Positions 9,701 through 19,474 are shown, counted from the stretch's first letter. The stretch is DNA of 42,156 bases from Betaproteobacteria bacterium (GCA_009927195.1 RFNL01000438.1:1-42156); one strand, 5' to 3'. Translations and numbers: made by a program. Notes: generated from the letters alone by a model not told the origin.

Positions 9701-10387
9701 ATGCGCCAGCACACCCAAACTTGGCGTGACGCCCACCCATCGCCCTGGGCCACGCCAGAGATCAATTTGGACTTGGGCGAGTGGGGACAGTTGCAGGGCG
9801 AATTGGATTCGCCAGAATGGTGGAGCAGTGTCAGTGGAGAAATCTTGCACATCGAGCACAGTCCATCTAAATTATTGCGCTCAACCACGGCCAAGGAAGC
9901 CTTGCGCGCACGCATGCACAAACTCACCCGCAGCTGGTTGCAACACCTGGTGGTGTGCGCCCTTGGCCACCCTACCACCAGCGTGGTGGTTGGCCTGGAT
10001 GGCTTGGCCTGCTGGTCCAGTGTGTGCCCTGCGAAGGCCCTGGGCTGGCTGAACAACTTGGCTGCCCTGTACCGAGAGGCCTGGGAAAACCCACTGCCTT
10101 TGGCCTGCCAAACCGCCGGCGAATGGCTGGCCAGTTGGCGCAGTTTTGAAGCCGGCGATCCCCAAGCACAGATCATGGCAGAGCGCAATGCTCGCGCCGT
10201 GTTTGACGATCAGAAGGGCAAGGGCAATGCTTGGCCTGGCGAGCACCGGAAAAGCCCGCTGTTGCGCCGGCACTGGGCGAGTTTCGAAACACTCAAAGTC
10301 CATTTACCCTTGTGGAGCGAGCGCATGTACGGGCCCTTGCTGGACAACTTGGTGTTGACGCGGCACAGCCCGGGGGACCCCGCATGA
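6779..10387 (+). CDS. recC: Exodeoxyribonuclease V gamma subunit RecC
   Basis: 1202 aa; PGLIVLHSNQLEMLFSLVL..., ILVQSNGMKHWLEQQLAGPQGLGICAA, ...RVIALLGMNDGDYPRVRAPLDFDLM...DDDRYLFLEALLSARERLYISW; immediately precedes recB and recD. Confidence 0.95.
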   Translation: MKHTLQPGLIVLHSNQLEMLFSLVLSVMRQHPLAPLQAEHILVQSNGMKHWLEQQLAGPQGLGICAATRMDLPSTALWKVYRQVLGAERVSAHMPLDKDALTWRLFRLFCEGLQEPVYAPLHQYLHPAQGDPSGQSDASRRTYQLAVQVADVLDGYQNHRADWLQDWAAGKDQVRGFGNRIQPLPAVHRWQAALWRCLRHDAEQDSLVATHKRVDRLFSRDQVHQAFIQAMADPPQSAAGLPARLVVFGISSLPMSILEALAALAQVSQVVVATTNPCEMYWGDLRPERSRVPWGLSAAATRFAAPRWQALAEASQAEWAEPEMTTALAPTNVPSAPHGHPLLAAWGQQVRDQLHLLDVFDAHPEAYMPVFADPAAYAPASQLHQLQSDILKLRPNSEARHRRHESDNSIQWVQCHSAQREVEVLHDQVLGWLQDDPSLSTRDIMVMVPDMQHFAPHIHAVFGRTAPGQANHLPYSVADQAVTPHAWVQAIDQLMQWPQWRLSLVDWQSLFEVDAIRAAFGLDRDDIATLFEWLQASGVRWGMDAEHRSQWGMAPDQPDADHNTWAFGLRRLLLGYASGTDPDSDPLGQSWAHTVPTPGVGGLDAALISRLLDWLQAMTDWAETLGHTHTPEQWHAVLVHMLQRFFKPTQEAQEHMLERLHASLIDWVQLCTQARLDSPVPAVVVRAHWLQSISVPALHQRFLGEGVQFASLMPMRSVPFRVIALLGMNDGDYPRVRAPLDFDLMCHPAWRRMGDRSRRDDDRYLFLEALLSARERLYISWQAWRTHDHQPLPPSVLVGQLRDHLDQTWDNPAPIQKMPLHAFSPRYFQAGEALSTFDPDWAKAAQAHHMAQATDPSPPNNPARLATPDVAPRVKQVPNHAAITKHDLARWHAMLKQPLAVYYQDRLQIHFDAPAQDTDANELFGLGALQRHLALGTLLRSPSGAAQGLHDSGLLPLSGFGEIAMGQLQEQLAQMRQHTQTWRDAHPSPWATPEINLDLGEWGQLQGELDSPEWWSSVSGEILHIEHSPSKLLRSTTAKEALRARMHKLTRSWLQHLVVCALGHPTTSVVVGLDGLACWSSVCPAKALGWLNNLAALYREAWENPLPLACQTAGEWLASWRSFEAGDPQAQIMAERNARAVFDDQKGKGNAWPGEHRKSPLLRRHWASFETLKVHLPLWSERMYGPLLDNLVLTRHSPGDPA

Positions 10388-13300
10388 GCCAACCGGCCGT
10401 CTTGAACCCTTTGAGGCTGCCATTGACGGGCCGCCAGGTGATCGAAGCCAGCGCAGGCACAGGCAAAACCTGGACCTTGAGCGCTTTGTACCTGCGCTTG
10501 GTGTTGGGCTTGCGGGAACCCCTGGACAGCACCAACCACACCCTGGGTGAGCCGCTGATGCCACCACAAATTTTGGTGATGACCTTCACCGAGGCGGCCA
10601 CGGCCGAATTGCGCGAGCGCATACGCCAACGGCTGGGGCAAGCTGCACGCACCTTTGGTCGGTCACTGTCCGAAGCAGACCCCTATCTGCTGGCTTTGCG
10701 CCAAAGTGTGGCACCAGAGTGGCATGCCCATTGCGTTCTTCGCCTGGAACAAGCCGCACAATGGATGGACGAGGCGGCCATCCACACCATCCATGGCTGG
10801 AGCCTGCGCATGCTGCGCGAACATGCCTTTGACAGCCACAGCCTGTTCGATCAAGCCCTTTTGGAAGATGTCATTGGGCTGCAACGCCAAACCGTGCAAG
10901 ACCATTGGCGCCAATGGTTTTACCCCTTGGAACATGCGCACGCCCAATGGATCCACAACGCAGTCGCATCCACACCCGATGAATTGCTCAAGTTGCTGCA
11001 ACCGCGCTGGCGGCAAATGGAACGCGACCCCCAAGGCTTGGCACAGGCACTCCATGGCGCACCTGTGACCCCCAAGGCGATTTGTAACCACCAACAGGCT
11101 TGGGCCGAACAACTCGCCGCACAAGCGCAACGGCTGCGGCAAGCATGGGATGACAATGCCATATCCGCGCTGCAACAAGCAGTTGACCAGAGAAAACTGA
11201 ACTTGCGCAGCTACTCCAACGCCCATTTGCCGCGCTGGCTCGGCCAGATGCAAGCGTGGCGCGACGGCGCAGAAACAGATCCCAAGGTTCTGGCCCGGTT
11301 TGCCCGAAGCACCTTGATGCATGAAAAATGGACCGACGCGCCGGCGGACTCGGTGTTTGAACACATTGATGCCTATTTGAGCGAGGCGGCGAAAGGGCCT
11401 GCTTTTGCCAGCCAACTGATTGATCATGCGGCCATTTCCTGCTGGCAAGCCATGCAAAAAGGCAAAACCCAAAGTGCCCAATTTGATTTTTCAGATTTGC
11501 TGCAGCGCTTGCACACCGCCTTGCTGCAAGACGATGGCCGCATGGCCGAGGCGGTGCGACAGCAGTACCCGGTGGCCTTGGTCGACGAATTTCAAGACAC
11601 CGACCCCTGGCAATACGGCAGTTTGCAGCGCATTTACGCCGACCAAGGACAAACATGTTGGGTGATGATTGGCGACCCCAAGCAAGCCATCTACAGTTTT
11701 CGGGGCGCCGATTTAAACACCTATTTGCAAGCCCGCTGCCATGCGCTGCAGGAAAACGCCCAAGGCCTGCATGTGCTGTCGCACAACCACCGCTCCACCC
11801 CCGAGTTGGTGAGCGCGGTCAACCATGTGTTTGCCCGACACCCCCATCCCTTTGGCCGCATCGGCTTTCAAGCGGTTCAGCCTGCGCGTGCAGCCAAGCC
11901 TGAGGCCAGCGCCGCAAACCAGCCCCAGGGCTTATCGGTGTGGGTGGTGCATGACCCGCAGGCTGGCAAAGACCAACTGCACAAGGGCCGTTTCGAAAGC
12001 CTGATGGCCCAAGCCTCGGCCGAACACATTGCCCAGCAATTGCAGGCCCAAACCGTTCAAGCCGGAGAGGTTGCCGTGTTGGTGCGCGGGCAACACCACC
12101 ACCGTTTGATGCGACAAGCCTTGCGCCAACGCGGGGTGGCCAGCGTGTATTTGTCAGAACGCGAAAGCGTTTACCAAAGCGATGAAGCCTTGGACCTGTG
12201 GCAGTGGTTGTTTGCCTTGAGCGAACCGCGCAACACCTCCCGCCTGCGCGCCGCATTGGCCACTCGGCTGTGGGGCTGGGCCGCCGAAGACCTGCCTGTG
12301 GCTTTGGCCGATGGGGCAGCGCTGGACCACTGGCAATCCTTGGCCCATGGATGGCACCAAACTTGGGTGCGTGCAGGTGTTTTGCCCATGCTTCAGCAGT
12401 GGATGCACGAGCCCTTTGGCAGTGGTACCAGCCTGGCCCAACGCTTGTTGGCCCAATCAGATGGCGAGCGACGCATTCACAATCTGCTGCACCTGGGCGA
12501 GTTGTTGCAGCATGCTGGTGCGCGGCTCAGTGGTTGCGTGGCCCTGGTGCGGTATTTGGGCGATCAAATACAGTCTGACTCGCCACCCTTGGAGTCGGCC
12601 CAGATGCGTCTTGAGTCCGATGCCCAGCGGGTGCAAATCATCTCCTACCACAAGAGCAAAGGTTTGGAGTTTCCCTGGGTGTGGGTGCCGTTCCTGTCCA
12701 GCTTTGGCAAACCGCCGGAACCTGGGTCCCGATCCAAATTCAGTGACGAATCACCCACAGATGCCGACGAAGCCGAGCCTGGCAGCGACGAGGACATGCG
12801 CTTGATTTACGTGGCCCTGACCCGTGCCCGCGAGGCAGCTTGGCTGGGCATGGGCCAAGTCAGTGGCGAACTGCGCGAAGCCTCGAACAAAGGCCCCTTG
12901 CTGCGGTCAGCGGCCTGCGAGTTGCTGCAGCGCGAAACCAAATCCGATTTGCGGGCCCGATTGACCGCCGCATGGGGCGATTGCAAGGACATTCACATCA
13001 CCGAGATCAATGCCACAACCATTGAAGCCCAATGCAGCAAATACAAAGCGTCAAGCCCCAGCTTGGATTTTTCCCTCCTGAAAAGCCCCAGACCGCGGGT
13101 GCATCAACGTTGGTGGACCGCCAGTTTCAGCGCCCTGACGCGTCAACTCGATGCCGAATGGGTCGCGCAAGCCAGCGATGAGGTTCATCCCCAGGCTTTG
13201 CCCGAAGACCCTGTTTCATCCGACAGACCCTCGGGCCATGCGCCAGCGGATTGGCAAGAATTTCCCGCGGGTGCGCGCAGCGGACTGTTGTTGCATGACT

Positions 13301-13989
13301 TATTGCAGTGGCAGTGCGAACACCAATGGCCGCTGGCCAGGCAGGATTTGCAAGCCGCACAGGATCCGGCCTGGCAAGCACTGGTGGCGCGCAAGGCCTT
13401 GGCGCTGGACTTGAGCGAAGCGCACACCGCCATGATTCAACCATGGCTGCAAACCCTGTTGCGCACGCCCTTGCCCACGCCCAGCACCCATGACCTGTTG
13501 TTGGGGCAGTTGCTGGACCACCAGGCTTGGGCCGAAATGCCGTTTACCTTGGCCGTTTCCGACACGTCCGCCCAGGCGGTGGATGCTTTGATCAGCGCCC
13601 AGTTCATGCCCGGCCGCCCCCGTCCCGCCTTGGGGCTGCAACGCTTGAACGGCATGCTCACCGGGGTGATGGACTTGGTGTTTGAACACCAAGGCCAATA
13701 CGGGGTGCTCGATTACAAATCCAACCGTTTGAGCAACTACCAGCCCGACAACATTCAGACAGCAATGCTCGACCACCGCTATGACGTGCAATGTGTGCTG
13801 TACACCTTGGCCTTGCACCGCTTGCTGCAAGTGCGCCTGCCCCACTACGACTACGACCAGCACATCGGCCCATGCGTTTATGTGTTCATGCGTGGCATTG
13901 ATCAACCTGGTGCCGGTGTGCACCAGCACAAACCTGCACGGGCCTTGATCGAAGCCCTGGATGCCTTGTTCAAACAGGCCAGCACATGA
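10384..13989 (+). CDS. recB: Exodeoxyribonuclease V beta subunit RecB
   Basis: IEASAGTGKTWTLSALYLRL (Walker A), VDEFQDTDPWQYGSLQRIY, KQAIYSFRGAD, ISYHKSKGLEFPWVWVPF, nuclease motif GVMDLVFEHQGQYGVLDYKSN. ATGA overlap with recC. Confidence 0.96.
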   Translation: MSQPAVLNPLRLPLTGRQVIEASAGTGKTWTLSALYLRLVLGLREPLDSTNHTLGEPLMPPQILVMTFTEAATAELRERIRQRLGQAARTFGRSLSEADPYLLALRQSVAPEWHAHCVLRLEQAAQWMDEAAIHTIHGWSLRMLREHAFDSHSLFDQALLEDVIGLQRQTVQDHWRQWFYPLEHAHAQWIHNAVASTPDELLKLLQPRWRQMERDPQGLAQALHGAPVTPKAICNHQQAWAEQLAAQAQRLRQAWDDNAISALQQAVDQRKLNLRSYSNAHLPRWLGQMQAWRDGAETDPKVLARFARSTLMHEKWTDAPADSVFEHIDAYLSEAAKGPAFASQLIDHAAISCWQAMQKGKTQSAQFDFSDLLQRLHTALLQDDGRMAEAVRQQYPVALVDEFQDTDPWQYGSLQRIYADQGQTCWVMIGDPKQAIYSFRGADLNTYLQARCHALQENAQGLHVLSHNHRSTPELVSAVNHVFARHPHPFGRIGFQAVQPARAAKPEASAANQPQGLSVWVVHDPQAGKDQLHKGRFESLMAQASAEHIAQQLQAQTVQAGEVAVLVRGQHHHRLMRQALRQRGVASVYLSERESVYQSDEALDLWQWLFALSEPRNTSRLRAALATRLWGWAAEDLPVALADGAALDHWQSLAHGWHQTWVRAGVLPMLQQWMHEPFGSGTSLAQRLLAQSDGERRIHNLLHLGELLQHAGARLSGCVALVRYLGDQIQSDSPPLESAQMRLESDAQRVQIISYHKSKGLEFPWVWVPFLSSFGKPPEPGSRSKFSDESPTDADEAEPGSDEDMRLIYVALTRAREAAWLGMGQVSGELREASNKGPLLRSAACELLQRETKSDLRARLTAAWGDCKDIHITEINATTIEAQCSKYKASSPSLDFSLLKSPRPRVHQRWWTASFSALTRQLDAEWVAQASDEVHPQALPEDPVSSDRPSGHAPADWQEFPAGARSGLLLHDLLQWQCEHQWPLARQDLQAAQDPAWQALVARKALALDLSEAHTAMIQPWLQTLLRTPLPTPSTHDLLLGQLLDHQAWAEMPFTLAVSDTSAQAVDALISAQFMPGRPRPALGLQRLNGMLTGVMDLVFEHQGQYGVLDYKSNRLSNYQPDNIQTAMLDHRYDVQCVLYTLALHRLLQVRLPHYDYDQHIGPCVYVFMRGIDQPGAGVHQHKPARALIEALDALFKQAST

Positions 13990-15785
13990 ACGCGATGGCC
14001 CAAACCCTGCAAAATGCCCCATCAGCCCTGCGCGCTGTCCAGGCTCTTACCCCACTGGACCGGGCCTGGGTGGATTTTTTATGCCAGCTTATGCCGCCCA
14101 AGCACCCCAGCCAGATTTGGCTGGCCGCTTTGGCCAGCCATCAATGGGGCCGTGGCCATGCGTGCTTGGACATCGACGCATTGCAATCAAATCCTGGTCG
14201 TCTATTGGCTTGGCCCCCGGCTGACCTGCAAGCCCTGCCCCACGATTGGGATCAGGCCATGATCGATTTGCCCTGGACTGAGGGGGCTCAATCTCCGTTG
14301 GTTTTGCAGGCAGGTCGTTTGTACCTGCGCAGGGCTTGGCGTGCTGAAACCCAGATTGTCAACTGCCTGCAGTCACGCCGACAAACACCCCGTGTCGCTT
14401 CCCACCCTGCCATGGAACTTGTCGATGCATTGTTTGGACCTGCCGATCCGCAGTCCACGCAACACAGCCAGCGCCAGGCCTGCGTCATGGCCTTGCAGCA
14501 CCCCACCTGCATCATCACCGGCGGTCCAGGCACCGGTAAAACCACTACCGTCACGCGTTTATTGGCCTTGCTGCAAGCCGGGCATGGGTCTGCGCCTTTG
14601 CGCATTTTGTTGGCCGCCCCCACAGGCAAAGCTGCGGCCAGGCTGAATGCGTCCATGGCCCAAGCACAGGCCGCATTGCCTGCGGGCTTTCCAATGGCCA
14701 TGCCCAGTGAGGCCCAAACCTTGCACAAGATGCTGGGCTGGAGTGGCAAGACACCAGCACACCACCGCCCCCGCCCCTTGCGCGCCGATGTGGTGGTGGT
14801 CGACGAAGCCTCCATGATCGACTTGGAAATGATGGCCCGATTGCTGCAAGCCATCCCAGCAGCGACCCGCTTGATCCTGCTGGGCGACAAAGACCAGCTG
14901 GCCTCGGTCGAAGCCGGGGCTGTGCTGGCCCAATTGTGCGAAGGCCCATTGATGCGCGAAGCCACTGCCACCTTGACCCACAGTCACCGCTTTGGTCGCG
15001 ACAGCGCCGTCGGTCAATGGGCCCAAGCGGTCAACAGCGGCGACAGACCCCGGTTGCAATCCCTGTGGCAATCAGCCAGCGCTGCCAGCCCGAATGCCCA
15101 CCCAGAAGTGACCCTTTGGCACAACGGTCCAACTCAAAGACCCGCCTGGGATTCAGCAACCGTGACCCGCTTGCGGGCTGGGTGGAAAGAGTGGCTGATG
15201 CAGTTGCAAAAATGGCCCATCACCCAGGACTTGGCAAACGGGGCTGCACAGATCGACATGATGGCCCGCCAATGCCTGAGCGACTTTGCCCGCCTGGGTG
15301 TGTTATGTGCCTTGCGCGAAGGCCCATGGGGGGTGCATGCCTTCAATCTGGGTTTGGCCCGCTGTTTGGGATTGCCGTTGTCGGGCTGGTATGCCGGTCG
15401 GCCGGTGGTGATCACACGCAACGACCCTGTTCTGGGCTTGATGAACGGCGATGTGGGCCTTTGTTTGCCCTGCTACAGGGACGGCGCCGAAACCTTGGCG
15501 GTGGCTTTTCCCGATGGACCTGATGGCGTGCGCTGGGTGGCTTTGGGCCGAATGGAACATGTGGATACCGCTTTGGCCATGACAGTGCACCAATCCCAGG
15601 GTTCAGAATTTGAAAGGGTGCTGCTGGTCTTGCCCGATCGCGATGCGCCCGTGCTCACACGCGAGTTGATCTACACCGGCATCACCCGCGCGCGCCAGCA
15701 CTTGGGCATCTGGGTCGCTCAACCCGAGGTCTGGTGGTCAGCCTGCCAACGCATCACCCAGCGCAACGGTGGTCTGGCCCTTTGA
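13986..15785 (+). CDS. recD: Exodeoxyribonuclease V alpha subunit RecD
   Basis: IITGGPGTGKTTTVTRLLALL, VVVDEASMIDLEMMARLL, LLGDKDQLASVEAGAVLAQL, ALAMTVHQSQGSEFERVLLVLP, ELIYTGITRAR. ATGA overlap with recB. Confidence 0.96.
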   Translation: MNAMAQTLQNAPSALRAVQALTPLDRAWVDFLCQLMPPKHPSQIWLAALASHQWGRGHACLDIDALQSNPGRLLAWPPADLQALPHDWDQAMIDLPWTEGAQSPLVLQAGRLYLRRAWRAETQIVNCLQSRRQTPRVASHPAMELVDALFGPADPQSTQHSQRQACVMALQHPTCIITGGPGTGKTTTVTRLLALLQAGHGSAPLRILLAAPTGKAAARLNASMAQAQAALPAGFPMAMPSEAQTLHKMLGWSGKTPAHHRPRPLRADVVVVDEASMIDLEMMARLLQAIPAATRLILLGDKDQLASVEAGAVLAQLCEGPLMREATATLTHSHRFGRDSAVGQWAQAVNSGDRPRLQSLWQSASAASPNAHPEVTLWHNGPTQRPAWDSATVTRLRAGWKEWLMQLQKWPITQDLANGAAQIDMMARQCLSDFARLGVLCALREGPWGVHAFNLGLARCLGLPLSGWYAGRPVVITRNDPVLGLMNGDVGLCLPCYRDGAETLAVAFPDGPDGVRWVALGRMEHVDTALAMTVHQSQGSEFERVLLVLPDRDAPVLTRELIYTGITRARQHLGIWVAQPEVWWSACQRITQRNGGLAL

Positions 15786-15981
15786 GCCTTCGAGCGAGCG
15801 CATGCGGCCCGACAGTGGCATCACGCTGACCATGGCGCTCACACACATCGGCTGATTTAACGTCACCCACTGGCGCATCAACCATCCTTTTGACCGTCCA
15901 AACAGGCCACGGCCGCATGGCCAAACCAATGAACAACACTTGGCTTTGCTAAAGTGGGGCTCAATGTCGGGGAAACACAAC

Positions 15982-16413
15982 ATGCTGCGAGGGTTGGTCA
16001 ATGGGTTCAAAGTCACGCTCTGGCTGGTGATGACTTGCGGTGCTTCAGCACATGCGGAAACGTATACGGTGCAATGCAGCATTGAAGGCACCATTGCAGC
16101 CTTGGAAGACAAAAAACTGCCGGCTTCCGAGGTGAGCATTGAAATACAGGCGATCGGCAACAACTTGTTTTTCAAGGTTCAAGGTCCCAAACCTTATGAG
16201 ATGTTCATCAACACCCTGACCACCGATCAGATGGCGGGCAAAAACCTCACCAATGCCAGCGGCATGGGCATCCAACAAAAAACCTTGGCGAACGCAGAGA
16301 TGCGCGAACTGCGCATTGCCCGCGCCAACATGGCTTTGAGCGGTTACAGCGACATCACTTATCGCGGCAAAAAACACCGAATGACCATCCAAGGACAGTG
16401 CCGACCCCCGTGA
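15982..16413 (+). CDS. Small secreted hypothetical protein
   Basis: MLRGLVNGFKVTLWLVMTCGASAHA|ETYTVQCSIEG... signal-peptide-like N-terminus, two Cys in the mature chain; ORF track starts at 15940 with a less likely start. Confidence 0.5.
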   Translation: MLRGLVNGFKVTLWLVMTCGASAHAETYTVQCSIEGTIAALEDKKLPASEVSIEIQAIGNNLFFKVQGPKPYEMFINTLTTDQMAGKNLTNASGMGIQQKTLANAEMRELRIARANMALSGYSDITYRGKKHRMTIQGQCRPP

Positions 16414-16420
16414 TCATGCG

Positions 16421-17374
16421 TCAATGCGCCATGGCGGCCCAATGGGCCACCGAGTCGTGCAGTGCATGCGCACACGCAAAACCCAACTCAGACTGGGCCT
16501 TGCGGTGATCTGATGGCGCCGGTCGCTGGTGGGGGAAGCCTGCAAAACCTGTATACAGGTTTGGCGGCCAACTCACCTGCAAGTGCGGATACACGCAGCG
16601 AACCGCTGCCACAAAATCAGCCAGGCTGTGCCATTGCCCATCGGCAATGTGATAAACCCGTTGAACCGGCTTGGCCGCATCCAGTGCACACACATTGGCG
16701 CGGGCACAGTCACGGGCATCGACAAACTCTTCGCGACCACCCCAGACCAAAAATGGGTCATCCAGTGCCACAGCTTGTGCGTTGCGCCCCGCCTGGACCA
16801 GGGTGTGCAGCAATCGACCGGGCACACTGGTGATGTTGTTCAAATCGCCCAATACAGCGGCATAACGCAATGAAACCGTATCCACTCCGTACAAGTCGTG
16901 ATAAAGGTGTGCCAAGTTTTCGCCATACAGCTTGCAGGCGGCATAGATGCTGGCGGGTCGATCACTGATCAAGCGCATGGGCATGTCTTCTTCGATCGGT
17001 GCGGGTCCGTGGCTGGCAAAGCCGGTATAGGTCACCGTGGTGGAACTGGCCAGCACTACCCGTCGCACACCCAGCAAGCGGGCACACTCGAGCACATGGG
17101 CTGTGCCCATGATGTTGACCGCAATTCCCTTGAGCGGGTCTTGGCGTATGGCTGTGGACAGCCAGGCCGCTGTGTGCACCACATCGCGAATGCGGTGTGT
17201 TTGCATCAAGTCTTGCAAGGCCGATGCATGGGTCACATCGCACACCCAACGCTCAACGCCTGCGGGTGCCGTGCCAGGGCGCACATCGGCCAGCACCACC
17301 CTGTCCCCCCGCTCGGCCAACAAATGTGCCGTCAAACCCCCTATCAATCCTGCACCCAGCACCAAAACCGTCAT
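16421..17374 (-). CDS. NAD-dependent epimerase/dehydratase (extended SDR) family protein
   Basis: MTVLVLGAGLIGGLTAHLLAERGDRVVLADVRPG, VVHTAAWLS..., YAACKLYGENLAHLY (YxxxK). Confidence 0.85.
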   Translation of the reverse strand: MTVLVLGAGLIGGLTAHLLAERGDRVVLADVRPGTAPAGVERWVCDVTHASALQDLMQTHRIRDVVHTAAWLSTAIRQDPLKGIAVNIMGTAHVLECARLLGVRRVVLASSTTVTYTGFASHGPAPIEEDMPMRLISDRPASIYAACKLYGENLAHLYHDLYGVDTVSLRYAAVLGDLNNITSVPGRLLHTLVQAGRNAQAVALDDPFLVWGGREEFVDARDCARANVCALDAAKPVQRVYHIADGQWHSLADFVAAVRCVYPHLQVSWPPNLYTGFAGFPHQRPAPSDHRKAQSELGFACAHALHDSVAHWAAMAH

Positions 17375-17709
17375 GGCTGGCCACCTGTTTGCGCGGTCTC
17401 TTCAAACACCACGTGGTACACACGACCCTGAAAGCGCGGCATGAAGAGACCCAGTTCGGCCCTGACGGCTTGACGCACGGGGCTGGCCAATGCGGCATGC
17501 ATATCGGCCAAGCTGTGAAAGTACAAGTCAAATGCCATGTGAATGCTTGGCGCATCCGCATCGGCCTCTGCGATTTCTCGCAACACCGCTTTGATCAGTC
17601 CCGGATAACGACCCAGGGCCGCGACCACGGTGGTGCGCATGTGACGGTCAAAGTCGGCTTTATCGGCGGGGGCGACCGTACCTTCCAAAATGGCAGTGCG
17701 AACAATCAT
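17371..17709 (-). CDS. EthD-like / ferredoxin-like-fold small protein
   Basis: MIVRTAILEGTVAPADKADFDRHMRTTVVAALGRYPGLIKAVLREIAEADADAPSIHMAFDLYFHSLADMHAALASPVRQAVRAEL; ATGA overlaps on both sides. Confidence 0.6.
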   Translation of the reverse strand: MIVRTAILEGTVAPADKADFDRHMRTTVVAALGRYPGLIKAVLREIAEADADAPSIHMAFDLYFHSLADMHAALASPVRQAVRAELGLFMPRFQGRVYHVVFEETAQTGGQP

Positions 17710-18422
17710 GTGGATCCTTTGGTGCTTGCAGATAACGGGTTGGGCGCCTGCAAACCCCAAGCAACGGATTGCTCGGTGGCGGTCAAGTGGGCAGACATCA
17801 ATTCGGTGGCTTTTTGGAGGTCTCTGGCCAACACCGCTTGCATGATGGCATGGTGTTCTGCCTCAATGTCTCGGGCATTGTTTTTGTTTGGCATGCGTTG
17901 CAGCAAACGAAACTTGCGATAGCGCTCTGAGTGATCGGCCAAGATGTTCCAAAACCACAACAACCACTTTTCCTGGCATGCGCCCACCAACGCCGAATGA
18001 AAGCGCCGGTGCCGCGACTCCCACAAGGTGGCTGCTTCGCGGTCTTTGGCCGAACGTGGCAGGGGCGTTTTGGTCAACAGGTGCATGGCAGAGACCACCT
18101 CCGCCTCCCAAGCCGCATCCCCATGTGTCATGGCCGAAGTCAGACATAAACTTTCAATGGATCGGCGTGTGGCCATCAAATCGCTCAACTCGGCCGGGCT
18201 GGTCTCACTCACCCGCGAGCCCCGGTGGGTGTCCAAGGCCACCAGGTTTTCTGAAGATAAGCGCATCAAGGCCTCGCGGATCGGTGTCAAGCCCAGTTGA
18301 AATTTATCTTGCAAGTCGGCGGGGCGCAAGCGCTGCCCCGGCATCAAGTCACCATACAAAATTTCGCTGCGCAAGCGCTGATAAGCACGTTCGGCCAATG
18401 AAAGGGTTTCAGGGTTTTCCAT
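17706..18422 (-). CDS. GntR-family (FCD-type) transcriptional regulator
   Basis: MENPETLSLAERAYQRLRSEILYGDLMPGQRLRPADLQDKFQLGLTPIREALMRLSSENLVALDTHRGSRVSE wHTH; FCD-like C-terminal region LIGTRRSIESLCL.../ ESRHRRFHSALV. Confidence 0.9.
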   Translation of the reverse strand: MENPETLSLAERAYQRLRSEILYGDLMPGQRLRPADLQDKFQLGLTPIREALMRLSSENLVALDTHRGSRVSETSPAELSDLMATRRSIESLCLTSAMTHGDAAWEAEVVSAMHLLTKTPLPRSAKDREAATLWESRHRRFHSALVGACQEKWLLWFWNILADHSERYRKFRLLQRMPNKNNARDIEAEHHAIMQAVLARDLQKATELMSAHLTATEQSVAWGLQAPNPLSASTKGST

Positions 18423-18495
18423 GGAACAAAACACCTTGACTTGATGATTTTATAAAATTATTATTTATTTATATTATTCACGCAAGCGGTTTCAC
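18423..18495. promoter_or_regulatory. Divergent AT-rich promoter region with perfect palindrome ATTTTATAAAAT (18447-18458); candidate GntR operator
   Basis: Located between the divergent GntR gene and the FAH/TRAP operon; 12-bp perfect palindrome. Confidence 0.45.
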
Positions 18496-19410
18496 ATGGC
18501 GGACAAACACAAACATTGGTCATTGGCCACTTTTTCCCACGACGGTCAAACCGTGGCAGCTTTGGAAGTCAATGGCATCGCCTATCGGCTGAAACCAAGC
18601 CTGGATCGGGTGGGGTTGCATGGCCAAGACCAAGTGAGCGACTTGTTCCATGACTGGCCACGTGCCTTGGCAGCCCTTCACAAGGCGGCCACCCAAGTGC
18701 AGGCCAGCGATGCCTTGCCCCATGCACCACGCCTGGCCCCACTCATCTACCCAGGGAAAATTCTGTGTGCTGGCGCCAATTATTTCGATCACTTGGCAGA
18801 GATGGGCATGCCGGGCGCCAAAAAGGAAGATCAACGCTTGTTTTTCTTCATGAAGCCGCCGCGCAATGCTGTTGTGGGCGAAGGCCACACGGTGCACATG
18901 CCCATCCAAACTCAGGCTTTTGATTGGGAAGTCGAGTTGGCTTTGGTGATTGGCAAAACGGCACGCAATGTGACGGTCGAACAAGCTTTGTCACATGTGG
19001 CGGCTTACACGGTGGCCATTGACTTTTCTGCCCGCGATCACAACCGCGCCCCCGATACTTTTTACAAACTCGATTGGGTCGCTGGAAAAGGACATGACAC
19101 CTGTTGCCCCATGGGCCCGAGTCTCATTCCCGCAGAATTTTTTGGCGATCCGCAACAAACTGCATTGAAATTGGCCGTCAATGGCGTCCTCAAGCAAAAT
19201 GGCCATGCCAAAGACATGATTTTTTCAGTGGCCGAACAAATTTCAACGGCATCACGCATCATGACCCTGGATCCGGGCGATGTGCTGCTCACCGGCACCC
19301 CTGCCGGTGTCGGGGCACCCCACAAAACTTTTCTGAGCGTGGGTGACAAGGTGGACGCCGAAATTGCGGGTGTGGGCAAGCTGTCTGTGTCCATTCAAGC
19401 TTCACGCTGA
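18496..19410 (+). CDS. Fumarylacetoacetate hydrolase (FAH) family protein
   Basis: KILCAGANYFDHLAEMG.., FMKPPRNAVVGEGHTV, DWEVELALVIGKTARNV, VAIDFSARDHNRAPDTFYKLDWVAGKGHDTCCPMGP, DVLLTGTPAGVG. Confidence 0.9.
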   Translation: MADKHKHWSLATFSHDGQTVAALEVNGIAYRLKPSLDRVGLHGQDQVSDLFHDWPRALAALHKAATQVQASDALPHAPRLAPLIYPGKILCAGANYFDHLAEMGMPGAKKEDQRLFFFMKPPRNAVVGEGHTVHMPIQTQAFDWEVELALVIGKTARNVTVEQALSHVAAYTVAIDFSARDHNRAPDTFYKLDWVAGKGHDTCCPMGPSLIPAEFFGDPQQTALKLAVNGVLKQNGHAKDMIFSVAEQISTASRIMTLDPGDVLLTGTPAGVGAPHKTFLSVGDKVDAEIAGVGKLSVSIQASR

Positions 19411-19474
19411 AACATTCATCAGGCCAAGGACCCAGCCTCCTTCATCGGGTCATTTGATTTATCAGGAGCGCACC

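Noticed and set aside
10663-11481. Minus ORFs (272 aa and others) opposite recB
   Set aside because: Antisense to intact recB, no motifs.
13300-14022. 240-aa minus ORF opposite the recB 3' end
   Set aside because: Antisense shadow of the conserved nuclease domain of recB.
15786-15939. Possible gene remnant between recD and the secreted protein gene
   Set aside because: Open frames exist but no recognisable motif or conserved segment; too short to call.
16525-16532. E. coli-type Chi octamers (GCTGGTGG) such as near 16525, 2261, 35227 and 40811
   Set aside because: Occurrences are expected by chance in G-rich coding DNA; Chi sequence specificity for this species' RecBCD is unknown and cannot be tested in one window.
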